Assembly: GCA_022842935.1 (NCBI GenBank)
Contig: JALHOP010000001.1
Location: 434,001 to 498,000, forward strand
Reading direction: 5' to 3'
From: Myxococcota bacterium
GTDB lineage: Bacteria; Myxococcota; XYA12-FULL-58-9; JALHOP01
DNA: 64,000 nucleotides
The position numbers and the translations under genes are program-made. The notes under the pieces are model-generated. The model did no database searches, was not told the DNA's origin, and worked only from the letters and a program-made list of their open reading frames with translations. Below, piece after piece: positions 26,145 to 33,657 of the stretch (position 1 is its first letter; every line of letters begins with the position of its first letter).

Positions 26145-26636
26145 TCATCGGCGCGGCCTCACTTCCTTGTCGGCTCTACGCTTCACAGCTGCCGGCGCCC
26201 GCGGCGCTTTCTTTTCCATCAGAAGCGCTCCTCCCCTCAGTTTCTTGATGACCCTGCTGGCAGAGAACTTTCCCGACGCGGTATCGAGCAGGAGCACCTC
26301 GGCGGGAACGCCAAGATCGAAATGTGCGCGTCGCATCATCGCTGGACTCAGGCCGCGGATGCCGTTCATGAACTCAGACATGCGGCTCTTGCTGCCGAAA
26401 ATCTTCACGCGATCCGACGGACCCCAGCCGCGTTGCTCGAACGCGAATTCGAGCGCCTCGCGAACAGTTGGCGCCTCGATCGGAAAGTGCTCTTCCTCGT
26501 AAGCCTCGACAAGAATCGCCCAGACCTCGAGCTCCTCCATCGCCGCACTGTCGTCGTCGTCCTTGTCCATGAGCGCGTCGATGAGAGCGACCGCCTTCTC
26601 GTACTCGGCCTTGGTGTGGATGGCTTTGAACTTCAT
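26145..26636 (-). CDS. higA: HigA-family antitoxin
   Basis: A 163-residue protein of the HigA type that pairs with HigB. The N-terminal part (HTKAEYEKAVALIDALMD, then LVEAYEEEHFPIEAPTVREA) is typical of this group, and the C-terminal half holds a helix-turn-helix (GSKSRMSEFMNGIRGLSP, then GVPAEVLLLD). HigA neutralises the toxin and represses its own promoter. It follows higB by 14 bp, with GGAGG before the ATG. The C-terminal tail after residue 135 is basic (KKAPRAPAAVKRRADKEVRPRR in part) and longer than usual for this family. Confidence 0.93.
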   Translation of the reverse strand: MKFKAIHTKAEYEKAVALIDALMDKDDDDSAAMEELEVWAILVEAYEEEHFPIEAPTVREALEFAFEQRGWGPSDRVKIFGSKSRMSEFMNGIRGLSPAMMRRAHFDLGVPAEVLLLDTASGKFSASRVIKKLRGGALLMEKKAPRAPAAVKRRADKEVRPRR

Positions 26637-26650
26637 GGCTACCTGCCTCC

Positions 26651-26941
26651 TTAGACTTTAGTCACATCGATCTTGTCGTACTCCGCGTGGGTGCCGAACC
26701 AGCGCACGAAAAGCAGCTTAACGGGGTACTTCACGCGCACAACAAGGCGAAAGTTATTGCCACCGATGTTGAATACGAGGCGGTCACCAATCTCATCGAC
26801 CGAGTTGAACGTTCCGCGAGCATCAACCAGGTGCTTCCAGCTGGCCTTTTTCGCCTCAGCATACCACGCGCGCAAGCTGGACTTTGCACGTGGGTGCTTC
26901 GTCCAAAACTCCGTCAAGCGGCTGCGTTTGATGATCCGCAT
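26651..26941 (-). CDS. higB: HigB-type mRNA interferase toxin
   Basis: A 96-residue RelE-fold toxin of the PF09907-like HigB group, which cleaves mRNA at the ribosome. Diagnostic segments are the start MRIIKRSRLTEFWTKHPRAK, LRAWYAEAKKASWK, VFNIGGNNFRLVVRV and FVRWFGTHAEYDKIDV. It is the first gene of the pair, as is usual for higBA. ATG 26941 gives the canonical N-terminus; a TTG two codons upstream is also in frame. No strong ribosome site is seen. A symmetric 44-bp dyad lies 16 bp upstream of the start. Confidence 0.95.
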   Translation of the reverse strand: MRIIKRSRLTEFWTKHPRAKSSLRAWYAEAKKASWKHLVDARGTFNSVDEIGDRLVFNIGGNNFRLVVRVKYPVKLLFVRWFGTHAEYDKIDVTKV

Positions 26942-26956
26942 GAACAAAACGTAGCT

Positions 26957-27000
26957 GTTCCCGTTTCGGTAATCAATGGGGAAGTTACCAGTACGGGAAC
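26957..27000. promoter_or_regulatory. 44-bp symmetric dyad, HigA operator candidate
   Basis: GTTCCCGT (26957-26964) mirrors ACGGGAAC (26993-27000). GGTAA (26968-26972) mirrors TTACC (26985-26989). Spacers are 3 bp on both sides, with a 12-bp centre, so the whole is geometrically symmetric. It ends 16 bp before the higB start codon, where the promoter and a HigA autoregulatory site are expected. Confidence 0.55.
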
Positions 27001-27135
27001 TGTTCTCAGGATGACGCAGTCAGCTCTTCTTCGCGCATGGCCGGGCCGATCAAGCACCAGTCCGAGCGAGAGCCCAGATCGGGCTGGTTCCAGGCATGAC
27101 CGCGACCCGATCCCGAACCGAGCCGCCCCCATGGT

Positions 27136-27172
27136 GCAGTGGGTAAGTCCCGCGTCATCGGACGTCACCGAA
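27136..27172 (+). repeat. Imperfect internal direct repeat, copy 2
   Basis: The partner of 26046-26083, about 90 bp inside the distal attachment-site copy. The shared core is GCA-TGGGTAA-TCCCGC followed by TCATCGG/TCGTCGG. Together with copy 1 it brackets the higBA genes. Confidence 0.55.
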
Positions 27173-27261
27173 CGCAAAACCGAAACAGCCTCGTCGGAGT
27201 AACGACGCTCTTTGTTCGTCCGCTATAAGATACAAGTGAGCGTGCTTGTCTGGATCCGGAC

Positions 27262-27280
27262 TCGAGTCCCGGCCGCGGCA
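27262..27280 (+). repeat. Distal attachment-site repeat
   Basis: An exact copy of the last 19 nt of tRNA-Leu with no tRNA body in front of it. It marks the right end of the inserted segment, 36 bp before the end of the FG-GAP lipoprotein gene. Confidence 0.85.
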
Positions 27281-27316
27281 TGCGCGCATGGTCGACGCTC
27301 GATGGGGGGCCGAGGG

Positions 27317-30300
27317 TCACAACGTCGTATCGATATACGCCTGCATATGCCCCAAGCGGTCGGTGAGTACGCGAACGACGCCAGCTAAGGTGTCGATCTC
27401 GAAGCGACTGCCTGCCTGCGTGCCCGTGTCCAAGCCGTCAGGGTCGAAGTCGATCTCGAACCATGTCGTTCGCTCGACGATGACATCGCGAAACCCGGAA
27501 GCCTGTGGCATCCGTGGGAGGAAGCTCGCGGCATCGGTTGCGCTACTCAATGGGTCGAGAGCGAATTCGGAAGCGCGCAGCCAATCTGGCGCGCCGACGA
27601 AAACACGGACCCGCGAACCGTCACCGGCGGCACCAGCGCGCCCGCTAAGCATCGGTAGCTCGACGATGACACCTCTGGGGGGCGTCGCGTTCAGATCGAG
27701 ACCGAGTCTGCGCTGGCCCGCCGCATCAGTCGCATCTAAGGGACCAAGGCGTGGGACGGGGCGCAGCCGTGGGCCGGTGTTGTCGCCGAGGCCAACGGCC
27801 GCGGGCTCGAGCCGTTGCAGCTCGATGTCACCGACGACGAGCTCAGCCGCAGTGAGCGGCTGCAAGAAGCGTCTCTCGAATCCCGCGGGCATGAGGTTTT
27901 TCACTCCGCCATCGCGGACCATGTGGGTTGGCTCGATGGTGCGACCAAGCCTTGCCGGGTTCGACTTTGACCAGCGTGTCGACTGGGGCGCGACGTCGCC
28001 GACGGCGACCAGAGTGGTCCCGGGGCGTGCGGCCCGTTTGGCGTCGCGTGCCCAATTCACTTGCATCTGATGCGTCGTCGCGATGCTGGTGACGACGTCA
28101 GAGGCGCCATCCGCGTTCAGGTCGACGACGGCGAGCGCGCCCGGCAGGCCCGTGCCCGCGGCTGTGGTGGCCGCGAGCGAGCCAGTGCCGAGCACCGCGC
28201 CTCGCTGGGTCTCGTAGACCGTTCGGTTCACGCCAGCCGCCGTGCCACTCATGAAGTCCGGGACGCCGTCGTTGTTGTAGTCGCCGACCGCGATAAACTG
28301 CTGACTGGCCGGCCCCACGACTCCGGCTGACACGAAGGTGCCGTTGCCTTGCGAGATGAGAAGCGTCGCTGCAGAGACGCCGACAAGGACGATGTCATCG
28401 CGACCGTCATCGTTGACGTCTGCGCTCGCAAGCCCCAGCCAATTGCCCGTGATAGCGGTGGATACCGTCGCGCCGAACCCCCCGCTGCCATTGCCGAGAC
28501 GGACAGCGACCGCGTTGCTCGCGCAGCCTGCAAAGTCCTGATCGGTGTCACCGTCGAAGTCGCCGACCACGACATCGTTCGGGTTGAGTCCGAGCGCGTA
28601 GGTGGTGACGGAGCCTGTCCAGGCCCCTGCCTGGACCGTTCCCAAGTAGACCTGCGCGTTGCCGGCGGAGGTGTTTGCGGCGACTAAGTCGGGCACGTCG
28701 TCTTCGTTGAAGTCGGCAAGTGCTAGCTCATCAGCGTTGAGCGCAAGCGCGGCCGTGAAACCAGGCGCGAAGGTCGTGTCGCCCCGATTTTCGTAGGTGA
28801 CCAAGGTGAACACGTTGAGCGGCGTGTTCTGGATGGTCGCAAGGTCGGCAAGCCCGTCACCGTCGAGATCGACGACGACGACATCGGCGACCTCGGAAGT
28901 CACCTCGATGACCCCGACCGGGTCGAGCACGCCGGCGGCGACACCGCTAAGACCGCGACCGCGCAGGAACGCGAGGCGACCGGATGGACTGTCGAACTGC
29001 GGTTCGCTTGCAGCGACGACATCGAGGATGCCGTCGATGTTCAGGTCGGCGACTGCGAAGGCGCCGGGCTCGACCACTGTGCTCGCCAGGGAGCTCACAA
29101 AACCCCCATTGCCGATGTAAGGGCTCGAGGCGGCAACACTGACCACCGCGAGCTGGAGCTCGTCTGGGTCCTCTGTTGCCACGATGATCTCACGTTGGCC
29201 GTTCCCGTCGAGATCGACCACTTCGACGCCAGACGGGAAGATGCTCACCTCTACGACCAACGGAGAGATGAAGGTCCCGTTGATCCTCTCGCTGTCGGTG
29301 ATGAAGAGGTTGTCAGTGCCGAGCGTGAAGAGCTCGTCGACACCGTCGGTGTTGAGATCCGCGGTTGTCATCGCCGCGAGCGAGTCGGCGAGCTCTGGGA
29401 GCAGCATCGTCTGCAAGACCTCGAAGCTTCGCGCGCCTGTGTTGGCGTAAGCCACAACGATGCCGCTTGGCAGGAAACCCACGGCAAGGTCGCGAGCGCC
29501 GTCACCGTTGAGCTCGCCGATGGCGACCTGCTGTGCGCCGGTTGGCCCAGTGTCTAGACGCACGGCGGTTGCGAACGGGGCCGCGCTCCCGTCCCCATAG
29601 AAGATCTCGAGATCGTCTCCACTCGCGACGGCGAGGTCGGCGCTCCCGTCTCCGTCGAGATCGCCCGTCGCGATACCGCGCGGCGGCGCCGCGGTTGTGA
29701 GGGAAAGCATCGGTGAGAAGGCGCCGGTGGTCGAGCCGGCGAGCACGCGGACCTGGTTGCTCCCGGTGCAGGTCACGGCAAGGTCGAGTGAGCCGTCGCC
29801 ATTGAAGCGGCCGGTGACGACCGCTGCAGGCTGCGGGCCGACCCCGTAGAGGACGGGTGTGAACGGCCCGGTCCCCGAAAGGAAGACGCGAATCTGGGCG
29901 CTGTTCTCATCCGTCGCGACGATGTCGTCGAAGGCGTCAGCGTCGAACCGCCCGACCGCGAGCGTGCGTGGGAACGCACCAGCTGCGCGCGTCAGCGTGG
30001 GTGCGACCGAAAATGTCCCACTCCCCAACCCTGTGTGGATGTAGAGGGAGCCGAACGAGAGATACGCAAGATCGAGGGTGGCGTCGCCTGTGAAGTTTCC
30101 GATGACCAGGTCTTGCGTTGGGTTTTGCAGATCGCGCTCTGCGGTCGAGAAGCCATAGGGTGCGCCGAGCTCTCCCACGGCGATCTCGGCCACCGCCTCG
30201 AGAGGGGCGTCGGGAGGGAAACCGTCGGTCGCGATGAGCCGCACGCGTCGCGGCAGCGAATCGACGCCGACACCGGCAGGGTCGAGCATGAGGACATGCC

Positions 30301-31489
30301 TCACGCCGCCACTGCCATCGCTCTCATCGGGCGCGGCGGCGAGGTCAAACATGCCTTCGCTGATTGGAGCAGGATACTCGTTGATCGCCGACCAAGTGAT
30401 GCCGTCGACAGAGACCTCGGCGCGAAGATCGACGCGGTCATTCTCTTCGTCCATCAGTACATACGTGAGCGCAAAGCGCCCCGTGCCTGTGGCGCCGAGC
30501 ACGCGTTGAACCTCCAGCGCGTCGATTTGCGGCGGCGTTTGGTTGCGCACCGCGCCCACGGCTCGGGCCTCGGACCACGGGCCGGGATAGGCGAGCGTGC
30601 CTTCCGGATGATCGACAGCGCGCGCGCGTAGCTCAACCCCATTCGCCCAGATGCGGCCCACGCCTTGTGGCGCCTCGGGGTCGTCGTTGAGCGGCGTGTC
30701 GGTGCGCCAGGCGACGAGGTAGAGGTTACCGTCGGGCGTCGAGGGCACATCGGTCACCAGGTCGAAGGCGATGTCGCAGCGACGCCAGGTGGGATCGTCG
30801 CGGTATCGGAAGTCCACCTCGATGTCGACGTCGTCGGCGGCCACATCGACCAGGTTCATCTGAACCGCGAGCAGGCCTGCGTAGCTCTCCCGTTCAAAGG
30901 GACGTAGGTCGGCCACCGCGAGAGTATTGCCAATAGCGAACACCTCGCTGACCGCGAAGGAGCTCGTGAGCCCCGTTGCATCGGTGGCACGCGCGCGGAG
31001 TCTGATTTGTGGCGCGTAGGCGACGAAGCCTGCTTCAGCTACGCCTAAACCGCCGACCGAAGCAGCTGCGTCCGCTAAAGCGTTCCAGCGATAGACGCCT
31101 TGTAGGTTGCGCTCGTCGATGCCGGTCAGCGGGCCGTCCGCGGGTGTCGCCGGGAACCAGGTCTCGCTCGTCGCGCCGACTGAAAACTCGAACGCCAGCG
31201 TCACACGATCGCCGCCGGGGATGTTGCGGTCGTCGGCCGTGAACGGCACGTCGATGACGTCGACGAAGCGGGGACCGGCCGCCGGGCGGATCGACCCGAG
31301 GGCGAGGGTGGGTTGCACGGGGCGGTCGGTTGCGCCCTCGACGCAGCGATTGATGTCGACGTCACAGCTAAAGCCGCTTGGACACTCACCCTTGGGTCCG
31401 CAGGTGATGATGGCGTCGCCGGCGCTCAGGTCGAGAGAGCACGCTGACAACGCCATCAGCGCGGGGAGGAAAAAGTAGCGGTACGCCAT
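27317..31489 (-). CDS. Giant FG-GAP/VCBS-repeat surface lipoprotein
   Basis: A 1390-residue lipoprotein: signal MAYRYFFLPALMALSACSLD with lipobox LSAC, then a Cys-rich segment (CGPKGECPSGFSCDVDINRC) common in myxobacterial surface proteins, two beta-sandwich-like regions, and about fourteen FG-GAP units from roughly residue 480 to 1160. Each unit has a calcium-loop pattern such as GDLDGDGSADLAV, GELNGDGARDLAV, ADLNIDGILDVV or GDYNNDGVPDFM. Such repeats fold as a beta-propeller and bind ligands or carbohydrates. The C-terminal 230 residues lack repeats. It is divergent from the rhomboid operon (257-bp gap). The precise ligand is unknown. Confidence 0.9.
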   Translation of the reverse strand: MAYRYFFLPALMALSACSLDLSAGDAIITCGPKGECPSGFSCDVDINRCVEGATDRPVQPTLALGSIRPAAGPRFVDVIDVPFTADDRNIPGGDRVTLAFEFSVGATSETWFPATPADGPLTGIDERNLQGVYRWNALADAAASVGGLGVAEAGFVAYAPQIRLRARATDATGLTSSFAVSEVFAIGNTLAVADLRPFERESYAGLLAVQMNLVDVAADDVDIEVDFRYRDDPTWRRCDIAFDLVTDVPSTPDGNLYLVAWRTDTPLNDDPEAPQGVGRIWANGVELRARAVDHPEGTLAYPGPWSEARAVGAVRNQTPPQIDALEVQRVLGATGTGRFALTYVLMDEENDRVDLRAEVSVDGITWSAINEYPAPISEGMFDLAAAPDESDGSGGVRHVLMLDPAGVGVDSLPRRVRLIATDGFPPDAPLEAVAEIAVGELGAPYGFSTAERDLQNPTQDLVIGNFTGDATLDLAYLSFGSLYIHTGLGSGTFSVAPTLTRAAGAFPRTLAVGRFDADAFDDIVATDENSAQIRVFLSGTGPFTPVLYGVGPQPAAVVTGRFNGDGSLDLAVTCTGSNQVRVLAGSTTGAFSPMLSLTTAAPPRGIATGDLDGDGSADLAVASGDDLEIFYGDGSAAPFATAVRLDTGPTGAQQVAIGELNGDGARDLAVGFLPSGIVVAYANTGARSFEVLQTMLLPELADSLAAMTTADLNTDGVDELFTLGTDNLFITDSERINGTFISPLVVEVSIFPSGVEVVDLDGNGQREIIVATEDPDELQLAVVSVAASSPYIGNGGFVSSLASTVVEPGAFAVADLNIDGILDVVAASEPQFDSPSGRLAFLRGRGLSGVAAGVLDPVGVIEVTSEVADVVVVDLDGDGLADLATIQNTPLNVFTLVTYENRGDTTFAPGFTAALALNADELALADFNEDDVPDLVAANTSAGNAQVYLGTVQAGAWTGSVTTYALGLNPNDVVVGDFDGDTDQDFAGCASNAVAVRLGNGSGGFGATVSTAITGNWLGLASADVNDDGRDDIVLVGVSAATLLISQGNGTFVSAGVVGPASQQFIAVGDYNNDGVPDFMSGTAAGVNRTVYETQRGAVLGTGSLAATTAAGTGLPGALAVVDLNADGASDVVTSIATTHQMQVNWARDAKRAARPGTTLVAVGDVAPQSTRWSKSNPARLGRTIEPTHMVRDGGVKNLMPAGFERRFLQPLTAAELVVGDIELQRLEPAAVGLGDNTGPRLRPVPRLGPLDATDAAGQRRLGLDLNATPPRGVIVELPMLSGRAGAAGDGSRVRVFVGAPDWLRASEFALDPLSSATDAASFLPRMPQASGFRDVIVERTTWFEIDFDPDGLDTGTQAGSRFEIDTLAGVVRVLTDRLGHMQAYIDTTL

Positions 31490-31746
31490 AGGTCTGAGCC
31501 TACCATGCCGACCCAGGCGGACGCCGCGTGCGTGCGCTTACATCGTAACGAATTCGCCGCTCTGGCGGCGATCGACCCGTCTTCGAGTGTGCGAAAGCCA
31601 GGACACGTGCTCGGCGCCCGCGGCGCTCGAGGGGGGGGCGATCGGCCAAGCCGGGTCGGTCTGCGAAACCTGACGCGCTTCCATGGTCGCGCGCGGGCCC
31701 CGACCATTGCGCCACCGCCCCAAGCCGCATATTGGCCACAGCTCCG

Positions 31747-33657
31747 ATGCAAACCGAGACCTCAACCGACATCTTGCGGTTGACCTTCCGCAAGCCCGCT
31801 TTCTGGTCGGGGACGCTGCTCTTCACCATGGTGGTCTGCGCCGTCGCCTCACTCAGCCTCGTCCGCGCCGATGGACAGGTAAACCTCTTGTGGACCGGGA
31901 GCCTTGCGCTCGTGTGTCTCGGGGTGATCGTGGCGAGGGCAGTGCGCTTGCCGCGCTTCGTGCCACCCATCGAGCTTGGCGCCAACCGATTCGCCATGCC
32001 CACCTCGGCGGACTCGAAGAGGGCTGTGGAGCTCGAGTACAGCGACCTGCGCGCGCTCAGCCTGCGCCAGCGCGGCTCCCAGCAGATCCTGGTCGTCGAG
32101 ACGACGCGGGGCCTGTTCATGTTTCCCGCGGCTGCCTTCACCGATCCGAACGCCATCGAGCGTTTCTTCGTGGGCCTACGCGAGCGCCTGCAGACGCTTC
32201 CGAACGGTAGCGATGTCCTCGATGTGATGGCGCGTCGGGAGGAGTTGATTCGGCGCGTGCTCGGTCAGCGGCCGACCGTCACGTACGTGATTCTCGGTAC
32301 ACTCCTCGTGGGTCTCGCGGCGCAAGTGTTCATGGGTGCGCTCACCGACGACGGTGACATCATCAAGATCAGCAGCCTGGGCGCTAACGTTCCCGAGCTG
32401 GTGCGCGCTGGCGAATGGTGGCGGCTCGTGACCGCGAGCTTCCTGCACGGCAGCTTTCTGCACATTTTCGTCAATGGCTTGTCCCTCATCGTCGTGGGCC
32501 AGATCGTCGAGCGCATCATTGGTCCGTGGCGGCTCGCCATCGTCTATGTGGTCGCGTGCGCGGGCGGGGCGCTGGCGTCGGCGGTACTCGGGGTCGGTAG
32601 CGTGTCGGTGGGCGCCTCCACCGGCATCTTCGGCATCTTCGGGGCGCTTGCGGTTTGTAACTGGCACTACCGCAGGGAGCTCGCTCTGGGGTTCAAGCAG
32701 CCGCTCGAGCTCTGGGCCTTCAACATCTTGCTCAACCTGCTCTTGCCTTTCCTGTTCCCGTTCATCGACCTTTGGGGCCATATCGGTGGCCTCGTCGCTG
32801 GCGCACTCATGACCTACATCCTGGTCGCGCCGCACGCGCAGCTCGTCTACAACCGCCCGGCTGGTGGGCTCGTGAAGGTTGCCGGCGCGCTCACTGTCAC
32901 GGCCGTCGTCATCTGCGTTGGCTTCGCCGTTCGCAGCTCCGTGACGTTGAACGACGCTCGCATCCTCGCCCTCGCCGAGAACAGTACGGACTCGGGATGG
33001 ATGAACGCGGTCGCTTGGGAGGTGGCGCGGCGCCCTGATGCCGCCCCGGAGAGCATCGCTGGGGCGACGCGTGTCGCCAAGCGCGCCCTCGAGCATAGCA
33101 AGGGCATCGGCGAGGTAGGGCAGGTGCGCGACACCTATGCGACGTTGCTCTACAGGGGCGGCGCCTACGACGACGCGCTCGATAGCGAAGACAAAGCGCT
33201 CCGCGAAGCATCCGCTTTCGCGGAGGAAATTCAGCAGCCTATCGATATCGTCCTCGGCGCGCAGCTTGGACGCTTCCTCGATGCACGCTACAAGAAGCTG
33301 GGAGTGCGGGCGGCTGGCTTCGACCCGTCGCAGCTCCACGTCGCCATCGTTGGCCAGGGGCTGCGTATCCAGCTCGATCGGCCAGCGCCCAAAGGGCTGG
33401 TCGCGTACGGACTGCTCAAGCGGGGTAGCGCCCGCGAAGGTATCGTCCGCGTGACTCTTGGACCCGATCGGGCTGCCGAGCGCGAGCATACGATTCCGTT
33501 CGGCGCTGCCGTCGTGCGTGGGGTCGATCTGATGCGCAACCCGCAGGGACTCGAGGTGGTCATCGCCTGGGTGGACGCGAACGATTGTCGCTGCGATGCT
33601 TCGTCGTACGAGGTGCGGTTTTGGCCGCACGACACGAGCATCGATGGATACCCCTAG
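31747..33657 (+). CDS. Rhomboid intramembrane serine protease with extra N- and C-terminal regions
   Basis: A 636-residue protein. Residues 20-65 hold two hydrophobic segments, followed by a soluble PH-like stretch (about 70-160). The rhomboid core spans about 175-365, with WWRLVTASFLHGSFLHIFVN (His239 and Asn243, the oxyanion positions), the catalytic serine Ser291 in VGASTGIFGIFG, and the catalytic His345 in WGHIGG. After a further hydrophobic segment (380-395) comes a helical region with TPR-like character (LLYRGGAYDDALDSEDKAL) and a beta-rich end with a CRC motif. ATG 31747 is chosen over an in-frame TTG at 31732. The next gene, another rhomboid, overlaps its end by 14 bp. Rhomboids cleave membrane proteins; the substrate is unknown. 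Confidence 0.92.
   Translation: MQTETSTDILRLTFRKPAFWSGTLLFTMVVCAVASLSLVRADGQVNLLWTGSLALVCLGVIVARAVRLPRFVPPIELGANRFAMPTSADSKRAVELEYSDLRALSLRQRGSQQILVVETTRGLFMFPAAAFTDPNAIERFFVGLRERLQTLPNGSDVLDVMARREELIRRVLGQRPTVTYVILGTLLVGLAAQVFMGALTDDGDIIKISSLGANVPELVRAGEWWRLVTASFLHGSFLHIFVNGLSLIVVGQIVERIIGPWRLAIVYVVACAGGALASAVLGVGSVSVGASTGIFGIFGALAVCNWHYRRELALGFKQPLELWAFNILLNLLLPFLFPFIDLWGHIGGLVAGALMTYILVAPHAQLVYNRPAGGLVKVAGALTVTAVVICVGFAVRSSVTLNDARILALAENSTDSGWMNAVAWEVARRPDAAPESIAGATRVAKRALEHSKGIGEVGQVRDTYATLLYRGGAYDDALDSEDKALREASAFAEEIQQPIDIVLGAQLGRFLDARYKKLGVRAAGFDPSQLHVAIVGQGLRIQLDRPAPKGLVAYGLLKRGSAREGIVRVTLGPDRAAEREHTIPFGAAVVRGVDLMRNPQGLEVVIAWVDANDCRCDASSYEVRFWPHDTSIDGYP

Larger units (their letters stand above)
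26019..27280. mobile_element. HigBA mini-island integrated at the 3' end of tRNA-Leu
   Basis: Exact 19-bp direct repeats of the tRNA 3' end (26019-26037 and 27262-27280) bound about 1.24 kb that contains only higB and higA on the minus strand. With two mismatches the similarity extends to 26 bp (24/26). This is the footprint of site-specific insertion by a tyrosine recombinase, in which the proximal copy restores the tRNA and the distal copy is the displaced end. No integrase, excisionase or relaxase is encoded inside, so the unit is non-autonomous or a deletion remnant. A second imperfect direct repeat lies just inside each side. Confidence 0.75.

Noticed and set aside
26914-27177. Minus-strand ORF upstream of higB
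   Set aside because: It overlaps the higB start and the symmetric operator candidate, has unusual composition, and matches no pattern I know.
31631-31638. Run of eight Gs as a phase-variation tract
   Set aside because: It lies in the intergenic region away from likely promoter elements, and one tract of this length in a GC-rich genome is not persuasive.
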